Assembly: GCA_029561145.1 (NCBI GenBank)
Contig: JAKQJM010000064.1
Location: 1 to 52,192 of the forward strand
Direction: 5' to 3'
DNA length: 52,192 nt
Source: Pseudomonadota bacterium
GTDB lineage: Bacteria > Pseudomonadota > Gammaproteobacteria > Xanthomonadales > Rhodanobacteraceae
Both the position numbers and the translations under genes were made by a program. Below, one piece after another: positions 43,664 to 52,192 of this stretch. The notes beneath the pieces were generated by a model that saw only the letters and a list, made by a program, of their open reading frames with translations, had not been told where the DNA came from and did no database searches. Within the stretch, counting starts at the first letter, position 1. Each line of letters begins with the position of its first letter.

Positions 43664-44712
43664 CGATCGCCCGGCGTCCTGCCGGCGGCGAATTCGGGCC
43701 AGCCTGCGCAGTGGCGGAGGATCAGCGCACGCATCGTGGCGAGCTGATCGTCATTGGCATTGAGGCATTCGATGAAGCGGAAGCGCTCGCCGCCGGCGGC
43801 AAGGAACTGCTCGCGTCCGGCAATCGCGATTTCTTCCAGCGTTTCGAGGCAGTCGACCGCAAATCCCGGGCACATCACATCGATTGAACGCACGCCCCGC
43901 CCGGGCAGGGTTGCGAGCAACTGGTCGGTGTAAGGCTGCAACCAGGGCTCACGTCCCACCCGCGACTGGTAGGCGAGCAACAGCGACTCGTCGGACATTT
44001 GCAGCCGCTCGCGCAGGCTAGCCGCGGTGGCCTCGCAATGCCACCGGTACGGATCGCCGTTGCGCACATAGCGCTCCGGGATGCCATGGAACGACAGCAA
44101 CAGGCGATCGGCGCGACCGTGCGCCTGCCAATGGCGCTCGACGCTTCGTGCCAGCGCCTCGATATGCAAGGTCTCCGCATGATAGTCGCTGACGAAGCGC
44201 AATTCGGGTGGCCGTCGCCAGCGACGCAGGGTTTCACCCACCGCATCGAGCACCGATGCGGTGGTCGTCGCCGAAAACTGCGGGAACAGCGGCACGACCA
44301 GCAGGCGCCGCATTCCCCCGCGCGCGAGCTCGGCCAGGGTCTCGCTGATCGAGGGCGATCCATAACGCATGGCATGGCGAATTTCGACCGATCCATGTGC
44401 ATCGGCCTCGAACGCCTGCTGCAGGCGCCCGGCCAGGTCGCGCGTGCCGACTTGCAGCGGAGAGCCCTCTGGCGTCCAGATCTTGCGGTAGGCGCGCGCC
44501 GAACGCGCCGGCCGCAGGCGCAGGATGATTCCGTGGAGCACCAGCCACCAGAGCCAGCGCGGCTGCTCGACTATCCGTGGATCTGCAAGGAATTCAGCAA
44601 GATAGCGTCGCACTGCGGGCGTGTCGGCGGAATCCGGCGTACCCAGATTGACTAGTACGATGGCGAGCTTCTTCGGTGCCGGCGGGTCGGGAAAAGCGAG
44701 AAATCGCGGCAT
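43660..44712 (-). CDS. hemH: ferrochelatase
   Basis: 350 residues; inserts Fe2+ into protoporphyrin IX, the last step of haem synthesis. The start LAIVLVNLGTPDSADTPAVRRYLAEFL matches the family signature; MRYGSPSI near 129-136, VVPLFPQFSATT near 155-166 and the metal-site His in LLSFHGIPERYV near 214-225 are visible, as is CPGFAVDCLETLEEI near 295-309. Length is normal. It is coupled to the hydrolase gene downstream by a 4-bp overlap, and divergent from the secreted protein gene at 44860. Confidence 0.96.
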   Translation of the reverse strand: MPRFLAFPDPPAPKKLAIVLVNLGTPDSADTPAVRRYLAEFLADPRIVEQPRWLWWLVLHGIILRLRPARSARAYRKIWTPEGSPLQVGTRDLAGRLQQAFEADAHGSVEIRHAMRYGSPSISETLAELARGGMRRLLVVPLFPQFSATTTASVLDAVGETLRRWRRPPELRFVSDYHAETLHIEALARSVERHWQAHGRADRLLLSFHGIPERYVRNGDPYRWHCEATAASLRERLQMSDESLLLAYQSRVGREPWLQPYTDQLLATLPGRGVRSIDVMCPGFAVDCLETLEEIAIAGREQFLAAGGERFRFIECLNANDDQLATMRALILRHCAGWPEFAAGRTPGDR

Positions 44713-44766
44713 GCCAAGGTTGGGTCCCGAAAAATATGGGAGATCGCCGGAAACAGTTCCAAGGTC

Positions 44767-44794
44767 TTGTCGGTGCAGCAGAAACTGCTAGACT
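44767..44794 (+). promoter_or_regulatory. possible sigma70 promoter for the secreted IPTL-like protein
   Basis: TTGTCG (44767-44772) and TAGACT (44789-44794) are 16 bp apart, four matches each to consensus. They lie 66 bp before the ATG at 44860. A short A-rich leader (ATAACAAAAGAAAT) precedes the start codon. Confidence 0.4.
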
Positions 44795-44859
44795 CGATCC
44801 CGCTTCGCAGGGACGGCGAGGCTGACGATTACCAATAACATAACAAAAGAAATACGCTC

Positions 44860-45771
44860 ATGCGCATGCGAGCCTGCCTTATCGCTGCTGTGCTATCCAT
44901 TGCTTCGGCGCCGCTCGCGCATGCGGAGCCGTTTGCGTACGGCGCTGCCTACGACGAACTCTACCGCGTGGATCTCGGTACTCGCGTGGCGACCTTCATT
45001 GGTCGCACGGGCAACTATGCGGGCTCGCCGCTTGCTTTGTTGACCGGCCTCACCTACGGCCCCGGCAATGAACTCTACGCGGTTGCGGGCACCCAGAAAT
45101 CCCTGGTCCGGATCAGTTCCAGCGACGCTTCAACCACCTATATCGGCAATTTCGGTCTGGCCGGACAAGGTCAGGGCCAACTCGACTCGCTCGACCTGTC
45201 GATGACCTACGGTTGCGACGGATCGTTCTGGATGACCTCGGCGATCAATTTCAACCTCTGGCGGGTCAATTCGCAGACTGCGGCGATCACGCGGATCGGC
45301 TCGACGGGCCGGAGGATTACCGGTCTCGCGATGCGCAACGGCGTACTTTACGGTACCGGCATCGGACAGGATCAAGGCCTCTACCGGATCGACACGACGA
45401 CAGCAGCGGCCACGCTGATCGGGAGTTTTCCCGGCGAGATCCCGTGGATCGATCCGAGTTTTGCATCCGACGGCGCGCTCTGGGCGACGCTGAGCTACAA
45501 CCCGCCTTTCGACCGCGAATGGAGCGATCTGGCGCGTTTCGATGTCGCGACCGGCGCAATGACCAACCTGGGGCCGATCACCGGACCCGCCAGCCTGCGC
45601 TACATCAGCATGAAGGGCCTCGCCGTCGCGCCCACGTCGTGCATCCCGGAAATCCCGGGCGGTGGAGCTGAGCCGGCGCAATTGCCTGCTCAGTCGAACT
45701 GGGCTTTGCTGATCCTCAGCCTGCTGCTGGCATTGGCCAGCGCCTCGCAAATTCGTTTGCGTAGACATTGA
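44860..45771 (+). CDS. secreted protein with a degenerate IPTL-CTERM-like sorting tail
   Basis: 303 residues. The signal peptide MRMRACLIAAVLSIASAPLAHA is followed by a repetitive strand-rich region of propeller character, with recurring units ending in T-X-I-G (VATFIGRTGNY, TTYIGNFGL, ITRIGSTGR, ATLIGSFPG). The C-terminus has an extracytoplasmic motif, LPAQSNWALL, a hydrophobic helix and an RLRRH ending, the layout of IPTL-CTERM proteins processed by rhombosortase-type enzymes. No sortase-like gene is seen here, so its processing enzyme would be encoded elsewhere. Function unknown. The gene stands alone, divergent from hemH. Confidence 0.75.
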   Translation: MRMRACLIAAVLSIASAPLAHAEPFAYGAAYDELYRVDLGTRVATFIGRTGNYAGSPLALLTGLTYGPGNELYAVAGTQKSLVRISSSDASTTYIGNFGLAGQGQGQLDSLDLSMTYGCDGSFWMTSAINFNLWRVNSQTAAITRIGSTGRRITGLAMRNGVLYGTGIGQDQGLYRIDTTTAAATLIGSFPGEIPWIDPSFASDGALWATLSYNPPFDREWSDLARFDVATGAMTNLGPITGPASLRYISMKGLAVAPTSCIPEIPGGGAEPAQLPAQSNWALLILSLLLALASASQIRLRRH

Positions 45772-45845
45772 CCGGTCCCGCCTGCTTCATCGCAGGCTCA
45801 GCTTGACCTGATAGCGTGACCCGGTTTCTTCCCCTGGAGTCGACC

Positions 45846-46523
45846 ATGCCTGTCCTGTCGCGGCTGTTCAGCCTATCGCTTGCCGTTTTCGCGCTGAATG
45901 CGCATGCCGCCGAAACCGAACTCAAGCGCGCCGAAAATGCCGTGCGCGTCCTCAACGAAATAATGCAGGCACCTGACAAGGCGATCCCGCGCGATCTGCT
46001 GCAGAGTGCGCATGCAATCATCGTCGTGCCCGACGTGCTCAAGGCCGGCTTCGTGATCGGCGGACGCCGCGGCGAGGGTCTCATGGCCGTGAAGACGCGC
46101 GATGGCACGTGGTCGAATCCAAGCTTCGTCAATCTCACCGGCGGCAGCGTCGGCTTCCAGGCCGGGGTTTCCTCAACCGATGTCGTCCTCGTATTCCGCA
46201 CCGAGCGCGGCGTCGACTCGATCGTGCACGGCAAGTTCACTCTGGGCGCGGATGCCTCGGCCGCGGCCGGGCCGGTCGGTCGGACTGCGCAGGCATCGAC
46301 TGACGCTCAGCTCAAGGCGGAGATACTCTCCTACTCGCGCGCGCGCGGCCTGTTTGCGGGCGTCGCGCTCGACGGTTCGGTGCTGTCGATCGACAACGAC
46401 AGCAATCAACGGATCTACGGGGATGGCGTGACCGCACGCCGCGTCTTCGAAGGCGGCGTCAACACCGTTCCGGCCGAGGTCGTCGACTTCCGCGACCGCC
46501 TTGAGGAGTACACTGCGCAATGA
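45846..46523 (+). CDS. SYLF/Ysc84 lipid-binding domain protein
   Basis: 225 residues from the ATG at 45846, with a GGAG ribosome-binding sequence before it; an upstream GTG at 45816 is possible. The signal peptide ends near AAETEL. The SYLF domain follows: [29 protein letters not shown] near 52-80, [17 protein letters not shown] near 105-121, and [17 protein letters not shown] near 160-176. Bacterial members are exported, of uncertain function, and related to eukaryotic phosphoinositide-binding Ysc84. Followed by tatA after 127 bp. Confidence 0.9.
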   Translation: MPVLSRLFSLSLAVFALNAHAAETELKRAENAVRVLNEIMQAPDKAIPRDLLQSAHAIIVVPDVLKAGFVIGGRRGEGLMAVKTRDGTWSNPSFVNLTGGSVGFQAGVSSTDVVLVFRTERGVDSIVHGKFTLGADASAAAGPVGRTAQASTDAQLKAEILSYSRARGLFAGVALDGSVLSIDNDSNQRIYGDGVTARRVFEGGVNTVPAEVVDFRDRLEEYTAQ

Positions 46524-46650
46524 TCGGGTAGCAGTCCCGGTCACGGCGGCATCGGAGGGCAGCGCGCGGCATTCGCGCAGAGGCCCGATGCGAGCGCGCT
46601 TCCACAGGGTTGAATTTCGCCTTGACCCGGGCAACTACGGAGTCTTCACG

Positions 46651-46881
46651 ATGGGTGGTTTCAGTATCTGGCACTGGCTTGTGGTTCTGGTGATTGTCGC
46701 GCTGATCTTCGGCACCAAGAAATTGCGCAATATCGGCGAGGACATGGGCTCGGCCATCAAGAGCTTCCGCAAAGGCATGCAGGACGGCGACGAGTCGGCG
46801 AAACCGTCGGAGTTGAAGGCGGATCCACCGGCGTCCTCCCACACTGTCAACGAAAGCGACAAGGATCGCGTCGAACGCTAG
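46651..46881 (+). CDS. tatA: Sec-independent translocase protein TatA
   Basis: 76 residues from the ATG at 46651, preceded by a GGAG sequence; the open frame starts earlier (46501) without homology. A membrane helix ([18 protein letters not shown]), the hinge and an amphipathic helix ([19 protein letters not shown]) are typical of TatA, with an acidic C-terminus. It forms the pore ring of the twin-arginine export system. First gene of tatABC, 8 bp before tatB. Confidence 0.95.
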   Translation: MGGFSIWHWLVVLVIVALIFGTKKLRNIGEDMGSAIKSFRKGMQDGDESAKPSELKADPPASSHTVNESDKDRVER

Positions 46882-46889
46882 GATCGAAC

Positions 46890-47192
46890 ATGTTCGACCT
46901 CAGTTTTGGCGAATTGGCGATGATCGCCGTGGTCGCCCTGCTCGTTCTGGGCCCTGAACGCCTTCCGGGTGCCGCACGCACTGCAGGAGCACTACTGCGC
47001 CGCCTGCGCAACAGCTGGCAAGGCGTGCGCTCCGAAATCGAACGCGAGCTGGCGGCAGAGGACATCAAGCGCAGCATCAGGGATACGACGCGCGGTGTCG
47101 ACCTGCGCGAGGAAATCCGCTCCACCGCCGAACAGGTCCGCAGTGCGGCGAGCGGCGAACCGGGGAAAGCGCCGTCCGATGAGCACCACTGA
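46890..47192 (+). CDS. tatB: Sec-independent translocase protein TatB
   Basis: 100 residues; the start MFDLSFGELAMIAVVALLVLG with PERLP is the TatB signature, followed by an amphipathic helix and a long charged, helical tail. TatB and TatC bind twin-arginine signal peptides. The gene overlaps tatC by 14 bp, so translation is coupled. The tail is shorter than that of E. coli TatB (171). Confidence 0.95.
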   Translation: MFDLSFGELAMIAVVALLVLGPERLPGAARTAGALLRRLRNSWQGVRSEIERELAAEDIKRSIRDTTRGVDLREEIRSTAEQVRSAASGEPGKAPSDEHH

Positions 47193-47943
47193 GCAAGGCG
47201 GCGGCAACGAGCAATCGTTCCTGTCGCATCTGATCGAACTGCGCTCGCGATTGCTCAAGGCGGTCGCCGCGGTCCTCGTCGTTCTGGTCGCCCTGATACC
47301 GCTTGCCAACCGCCTTTACGCGTGGCTGGCAAAACCGCTGCTCGAGCATTTGCCTGCCGGTGGCGCGATGATCGCGACTGATGTCGCTTCGCCGTTTTTC
47401 GCCCCGCTCAAGCTGGCTTTCTTCGTCGCGCTTTTCCTCGCGATGCCATTCATCCTGTTCCAGATCTGGTCGTTCGTTTCGCCAGGCCTGTACAAACATG
47501 AGCGACGCCTCGCGCTGCCGCTGCTCGCATCCTCGGTGCTGTTGTTCTACATCGGTTGCGCGTTCGCGTATTTCCTCGTGCTGCCCGCGATATTCACCTT
47601 CATGACTAGCGTGGCGCCCGCCGGGGTCGCGGTCATGCCGGATATCAGCCGCTTCCTCGATTTCGCGCTGGTCCTGTTCCTGTCGTTCGGCTTTTGCTTC
47701 GAGGTACCGGTCGCCCTCGTCATCCTCGTCGCGATTGGCGTGACAAGTCCGGAGCAACTGGTCAAGGGTCGACCGTACGCGATCGTCGGTGCGTTCGTGA
47801 TCGCAGCTGTCCTGACTCCGCCCGACGTGATCTCGCAACTCCTGCTTGCCGTGCCGATGTGCCTGCTCTATGAAGTGGGGATCGTCGCCGCGCGCTTCGT
47901 GACGCGGCGTGACCCGCACGAGAAAGGCTCACCGGCCGGCTGA
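47179..47943 (+). CDS. tatC: Sec-independent translocase protein TatC
   Basis: 254 residues from the ATG at 47179, which lies inside the tatB end; the frame is open to 46969 but the extension is the tatB shadow. Six membrane segments, with the conserved FLSHLIELRSRLLKA near 13-27, PFILFQIWSFVSPGLYKHERR near 93-113 and the periplasmic loop F-E-V-P near 177-180. It is the receptor of the twin-arginine translocase. Convergent with the next gene, which ends 11 bp away. Confidence 0.96.
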   Translation: MSTTEQGGGNEQSFLSHLIELRSRLLKAVAAVLVVLVALIPLANRLYAWLAKPLLEHLPAGGAMIATDVASPFFAPLKLAFFVALFLAMPFILFQIWSFVSPGLYKHERRLALPLLASSVLLFYIGCAFAYFLVLPAIFTFMTSVAPAGVAVMPDISRFLDFALVLFLSFGFCFEVPVALVILVAIGVTSPEQLVKGRPYAIVGAFVIAAVLTPPDVISQLLLAVPMCLLYEVGIVAARFVTRRDPHEKGSPAG

Positions 47944-47953
47944 GCGTGAACGC

Positions 47954-48718
47954 TCATGCGACAGGCGCATCGACCTGCAACAGGTTCGATCCATAGGCCT
48001 GCTTCCACGCTTGATAGAGGCCACAGCCGGTCACCGGCGTGACGATCGTCCCGACGAGCAGTCCACCGAGGATGCCGAGCACCGACAGGATCAGGCTCAT
48101 GACGACAAAAGCAACCATCAGCACCACGACGAAGATCAGATAGGCGCCGAGGTTCGCCAGGCAGTCGCTGAAACTCTGTTTCATCGCCGCAATCGGCTCG
48201 GCGCCCTCGAACATGACTCGCGAAATCGCAAAGAACTGGAGTGCGTACACCGCCAGCCCGATGGCAATCGCCAGCGGAACGAGAATCAGGGCGCTGCCGC
48301 CGAGGGCGCCGAGCAGGGCCGTCGGGGAATCACTGCCAATCGATGAAAGGCCGCCACCGAGCAAGGCTCCGCCGACAAACACGATCAGCAGCACGAACAG
48401 CAGAATAGCGCCCGCGATGGTCGGCAGGCACAACATGATCATCGGGCCGGCCTTGCCTGACTCGGAGAACGCGCGGAACAACTGGCCGATCTCGGGCGTG
48501 CGACCCTGATCCTGTTCACGGGCGGCATACACGATGCCGCCGTACAGGGCCGGACCGATGACCAGGATCGCGAGACTGCCAAGGACCGGGACGATCTGGA
48601 TAGCGGCGACGATCAAACCCATGACCAGGAACACGACCGGATTGCCGAGGACCAGCTGGATGGCGCCGGTTATCCAGTTCATGCCGCTACCCGCTTCCAG
48701 TTTCTGTGCACTCATCAT
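47954..48718 (-). CDS. BPSS1780-family polytopic membrane protein
   Basis: 254 residues with about six hydrophobic segments, rich in Gly, Leu and Val. Features include the N-terminal AGSGMNWITGAIQLV and the mid-region FFAISRVMFEGAEPIAAMKQSF, the layout of the BPSS1780 family, whose members are integral membrane proteins of unknown function. Start at the ATG at 48718; the next Met is one codon in. It reads away from the RHH-like gene across a 181-bp region and converges with tatC. Confidence 0.8.
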   Translation of the reverse strand: MMSAQKLEAGSGMNWITGAIQLVLGNPVVFLVMGLIVAAIQIVPVLGSLAILVIGPALYGGIVYAAREQDQGRTPEIGQLFRAFSESGKAGPMIMLCLPTIAGAILLFVLLIVFVGGALLGGGLSSIGSDSPTALLGALGGSALILVPLAIAIGLAVYALQFFAISRVMFEGAEPIAAMKQSFSDCLANLGAYLIFVVVLMVAFVVMSLILSVLGILGGLLVGTIVTPVTGCGLYQAWKQAYGSNLLQVDAPVA

Positions 48719-48804
48719 CGATTCCTCAGTTGGGCCGGGCGCTGCCCGGTTCAGGTTGGTCGTTCATTGTTCACAAAAGCTTGCCGCGATTTATCAATGA
48801 CTGA

Positions 48805-48833
48805 TTCATTCGGCACGTCATTCGCGTTACACT
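48805..48833 (+). promoter_or_regulatory. possible sigma70 promoter of the small RHH-like gene
   Basis: TTCATT (48805-48810) and TACACT (48828-48833) are 17 bp apart, matching consensus at three and four positions. Transcription would start near 48840, at the left edge of the inverted repeat at 48841-48863. Confidence 0.35.
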
Positions 48834-48840
48834 TGCAGAC

Positions 48841-48863
48841 GTGGCGAAATTGGATTTCGCCAC
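48841..48863. promoter_or_regulatory. perfect 10-bp inverted repeat, likely operator or leader hairpin
   Basis: GTGGCGAAAT (48841-48850) and ATTTCGCCAC (48854-48863) are separated by TGG. It lies 37 bp before the start codon of the small protein gene and just downstream of a possible promoter, where an autorepressor would bind. As RNA it could also form a stable 5' hairpin. Confidence 0.6.
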
Positions 48864-48899
48864 ACAAGCGTATTAATCACTATCCCTGAAGGGGGGAAC

Positions 48900-49115
48900 A
48901 TGGCCACAAAGAAGAAAGAAGTCCAGCACGACGATGCCCGCGATGCCAGCCTGCGCGTTTCCAAGCGCATGCGCGACAGCCTCAAGGCGACCGCCGCCGT
49001 GATGGGCCGTCCGCTCTATGACGTGACGAACGAAGCGATCAACAGCTACCTCTCGACGGTAAAGCTCGGCGACCCGCTCCAGGCGATCCGCCGCGGCGCC
49101 CGAGGCCGCAAGTAA
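48900..49115 (+). CDS. small ribbon-helix-helix-like protein
   Basis: 71 residues. A basic N-terminus (MATKKKEVQHDD) is followed by a strand (ASLRVSKRMRDSLK) and helices (ATAAVMGRPLYDVTNEAINSYL), the order of an RHH/Arc-type DNA-binding fold, ending in a basic tail (RRGARGRK). A strong AAGGGGGG ribosome-binding region precedes the ATG. No toxin gene follows, so it does not look like an antitoxin of a canonical pair. The inverted repeat at 48841-48863 is a plausible binding site for it. Specific role unknown. Confidence 0.75.
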   Translation: MATKKKEVQHDDARDASLRVSKRMRDSLKATAAVMGRPLYDVTNEAINSYLSTVKLGDPLQAIRRGARGRK

Positions 49116-49131
49116 AGCGCGTTTCGCGATC

Positions 49132-49164
49132 GGGCCAGTCCTAGCCGACAAGCTGGACTGGTCC
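49132..49164. other. long hairpin after the small RHH-like gene
   Basis: GGGCCAGTCC (about 49132-49141) and GGACTGGTCC (49155-49164) form a stem with one G-T pair, continued by AGC/GCT around a 6-nt loop with a single bulge. No T run follows, so it is not a standard terminator. It lies 17 bp after the stop codon and before the convergent ATPase gene. Confidence 0.45.
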
Positions 49165-49272
49165 ATCCCGTCCCCGTTCAAGCGCTTCCCGAATTTCCGC
49201 TGAGGCGGCTTCCCGGCCCTCCGATTGCGGCTACGCCTTCGCGCAGCGATTGCTGCCGACCTTGCGCTGTGT

Positions 49273-51114
49273 CTATTCGATCGGAGGCAGCACATGCATG
49301 ACCTCCTTGAGTGTCGTGACGCCGCGCGCGACCTGATTTGCCGCGGATACGCGCAACGGGCGCATGCCCTCGGCCAGGGCGACTTCGCCGACCTTGGCCA
49401 GATTCATGTCAGGCTGGATCAAGGCACGCAGTGCCGGCGAGATGCGCAGCATTTCATAGATGCCGGTTCGCCCGAGGAATCCGGTCTTCCTGCATTCCAG
49501 GCATCCCTTCGGGCCAAAGCTGTGCTCCGGCAGGGGCAATGGCCACGGATGGGTCATCGCTTCCCAACTGCGCTGATCGACCGAGGTTTCGACCTTGCAA
49601 TGCTGACACAGGGTACGCACGAGCCGTTGCGCGACGATTCCGGTCAAGGTCGACTGGATCAGGTAGTTCGGAACACCAAGGTCGAGCAGGCGGGTCAACG
49701 CACTCGGCGCATCGTTCGTATGCAGGGTCGAGAGCACGAGGTGGCCAGTCAGCGAGGCCTGCACGGCCATTTGTGCCGTCTCGAGGTCGCGGATTTCGCC
49801 GACCATGATGATGTCCGGGTCCTGTCGCATCAGGGTGCGCACGCCGGCGGCGAAATCCAGATCGATCGCGTTGTGCACCTGCATCTGGTTGAACTCCGGA
49901 CTGACCATCTCGATCGGGTCTTCAACCGTGCAGACGTTGAGGTCCGGCGTCGCCAGCACCTTGAGCGTCGAGTAGAGCGTGGTCGTCTTGCCCGAACCGG
50001 TCGGCCCGGTGACGAGAACGATCCCGTGCGGGCGCTCGACCATCTCGCGCCAGGTCGCCTCTTCCTCGGAAGTGAAACCCAGCTGGCGGAACTCCTTGAC
50101 CACGATGTCGGGATCGAAGATGCGCATGACGATCTTTTCGCCGAACGCGGTCGGCATGCTCGACAAGCGAAGTTCCACCTCACGTCCGCCCGGCGAGCGC
50201 GTCTTGATGCGACCATCCTGCGGCCTGCGTTTCTCGGCGACGTCCATGCGACCGAGGATCTTGATGCGCGAAGTCACCGCGGTCATCACCGGCGTCGGCA
50301 ACTCGAAGACCTTGTGCATCACGCCGTCGATGCGGAAACGGATCAGGCTGGTATCGCGACGCGGCTCGAGATGGATATCCGATGCGCGCTGCTCGAACGC
50401 GTATTGCAACAGCCAGTCGACGATGTGCACGACATGGCGGTCATCGACACCGAGCTCGCCGGTCTTGCCGAGCTCGACGAGTTGTTCGAAGTTGAGCAGG
50501 GCCGATCCGTCCCCCGCTTCGGCCTTGGCATCCTTGGCACGCTGGATCGAGCGCTGCACGCCCCACCATTCGGTCAGGAAGCGGCTGACATCGAGCGGGC
50601 TGGCAACCATGCGCTGGATATCGCGGCGCAGGATGTGGCTCAGGTCGGCCATCCAGCGCGTATCGAACGGCTCCGAGGTCGCGAAGACGACCTGCAATTC
50701 GGTCACCGCGACCGGCAGGATGCGATAGCGCAGCGCATAGGCGTGACTGACGACCTGGGTAACCGCGGCCACATCGATCTTCATCGGATCGATCTTCAGG
50801 TACGGCAATTTCGCCCGGCCTGCCAGCCAATGGGTCAGCACCTCAAGGCTCAGCGGCTTGGTTGAACCCCGCGCATCGGCCAGCTTGAGGTTGGCGATCA
50901 GGACCAGCGGGTGCAACTCGAGCTTGCCCCGGGTGGTGCGCGCATCGGCGCGCACGCGGCGCATGTCCTCTTCGGAAATCACCTGATCGGCCATCAGGGC
51001 AGCGAGGGTCTCGTCGAGATCGATACGGTGGTGCATGCCGAATCGCGTGGCCGCAGAAGGCGCGGCAACCGACGCAGTTTCGATCGGACCGGGTCGCAGC
51101 GGTTTTGTTGCCAT
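49273..51114 (-). CDS. PilB/GspE-type secretion ATPase, orphan
   Basis: 613 residues. The N-terminal region (about 25-230) has the MshEN/GSPII_E_N character found in GspE and PilB proteins. The ATPase core follows with Walker [11 protein letters not shown] near 370, an Asp box (VEDPIEMV), Walker B ([10 protein letters not shown]) and a His box ([18 protein letters not shown]). The zinc-binding CXXC pairs (LCQHC and GCLEC) lie near 520 and 560, as in GspE. No pilus or type II secretion genes adjoin it, so it is either an orphan or serves a distant locus. Encoded on the strand opposite to glyQ. Confidence 0.9.
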   Translation of the reverse strand: MATKPLRPGPIETASVAAPSAATRFGMHHRIDLDETLAALMADQVISEEDMRRVRADARTTRGKLELHPLVLIANLKLADARGSTKPLSLEVLTHWLAGRAKLPYLKIDPMKIDVAAVTQVVSHAYALRYRILPVAVTELQVVFATSEPFDTRWMADLSHILRRDIQRMVASPLDVSRFLTEWWGVQRSIQRAKDAKAEAGDGSALLNFEQLVELGKTGELGVDDRHVVHIVDWLLQYAFEQRASDIHLEPRRDTSLIRFRIDGVMHKVFELPTPVMTAVTSRIKILGRMDVAEKRRPQDGRIKTRSPGGREVELRLSSMPTAFGEKIVMRIFDPDIVVKEFRQLGFTSEEEATWREMVERPHGIVLVTGPTGSGKTTTLYSTLKVLATPDLNVCTVEDPIEMVSPEFNQMQVHNAIDLDFAAGVRTLMRQDPDIIMVGEIRDLETAQMAVQASLTGHLVLSTLHTNDAPSALTRLLDLGVPNYLIQSTLTGIVAQRLVRTLCQHCKVETSVDQRSWEAMTHPWPLPLPEHSFGPKGCLECRKTGFLGRTGIYEMLRISPALRALIQPDMNLAKVGEVALAEGMRPLRVSAANQVARGVTTLKEVMHVLPPIE

Positions 51115-51149
51115 GCCGTACCAATCCTCGGAGATCCCGGAGTGACCGT

Positions 51150-51155
51150 TATACT
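51150..51155 (+). promoter_or_regulatory. probable -10 element of glyQS
   Basis: TATACT lies 35 bp before the glyQ ATG and is followed by AGCGCGC, a G+C-rich discriminator. No convincing -35 is visible at 17 bp. Confidence 0.5.
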
Positions 51156-51189
51156 AGCGCGCTTTTCCAAGGCTGCTGTGACCCAGACC

Positions 51190-52091
<902 letters not shown>

Positions 52092-52095
<4 letters not shown>

Positions 52096-52192
52096 GCGCG
52101 AACACGAAGCCTGCCTCGTTGTTGATCGAGATCGGCACCGAGGAACTACCGCCGAGAGCGCTCGATGCGCTGGCCGACGCATTTGCCAAAGG
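52092..52192 (+). CDS. glyS: glycyl-tRNA synthetase beta chain (5' part only)
   Basis: The first 33 codons only, beginning [20 protein letters not shown], which contains the conserved [12 protein letters not shown] start of GlyS. The ATG overlaps the glyQ stop as ATGA. The rest lies beyond the right edge. Confidence 0.95.

Noticed and set aside
48900-49115. Antitoxin of a type II toxin-antitoxin pair
   Set aside because: No toxin-like reading frame lies upstream or downstream on the same strand; the next gene is a convergent secretion ATPase.
49225-50865. 546-codon + strand frame opposite the PilB/GspE ATPase
   Set aside because: The - strand protein has all ATPase motifs. The + frame is His/Arg/Asp-rich shadow sequence.

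Overview
This window is a GC-rich bacterial chromosome segment packed with genes on both strands. It most resembles a gammaproteobacterium of the Lysobacterales (Xanthomonadales). The reasons are the linked algZ-algR-hemC order, rsmG-parA-parB, rpmB-rpmG, tatABC, a PlsB with an extended N-terminus, RdgC, TtcA, a GlyQ/GlyS pair, and intergenic runs of GGGATT/AATCCC type. The placement is an inference from gene content only. I see no tRNA, rRNA, CRISPR array, insertion sequence, integrase or phage gene. The window looks like core chromosome with one accessory-looking metabolic block at the left.

Bases 1-14270 form a respiratory, molybdenum-dependent block. A leftward operon encodes a soluble NAD-linked formate dehydrogenase (fdsG-fdsB-fdsA, the last cut by the window edge), preceded by a small exported protein of unknown function. 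Next come a leftward WYL-domain regulator and an RssA-like patatin phospholipase, translationally coupled. Divergent from these is a rightward four-gene unit: a membrane-linked molybdoenzyme of the sulfite dehydrogenase SoeABC type, with an SLC13/TrkA-C transporter gene inserted between the A and B subunits. All junctions up to soeB are 4-bp overlaps.

Bases 14260-24650 hold a dispersed inverted repeat, a DUF481 outer-membrane protein with a clear terminator, the leftward esterase-algZ-algR-hemC set, a secreted S9 peptidase, a very short SPFH protein, and rsmG-parA-parB. Bases 24790-31020 hold a family 2 glycosyltransferase, rpmB-rpmG with a strong promoter and a terminator, a four-gene ABC-2 operon resembling GldA/GldF/GldG plus a DUF4340-like partner, and mutM. 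A second copy of the dispersed repeat follows mutM.

Bases 31019-44712 hold tdk, the Rep helicase, an AI-2E family permease, an acid-phosphatase lipoprotein, an A+T-rich intergenic stretch ending in a terminator (possible small RNA), a second lipoprotein, plsB, a YdcH-like small protein, ttcA, rdgC, a YgjP-like metallopeptidase, and the hemH-hydrolase pair. Bases 44860-52192 hold a secreted repeat protein with a degenerate IPTL-CTERM-like tail, a SYLF protein, tatABC, a polytopic membrane protein, a small ribbon-helix-helix-like protein behind a perfect inverted repeat, an orphan PilB/GspE-type ATPase, and glyQ-glyS (glyS cut).

The most interesting parts are the soe cluster with its embedded transporter and its enlarged iron-sulfur subunit, the long inverted repeat placed at gene 3' ends, the A+T-rich candidate RNA locus near 36 kb, and the small DNA-binding protein with its palindrome near 48.9 kb.
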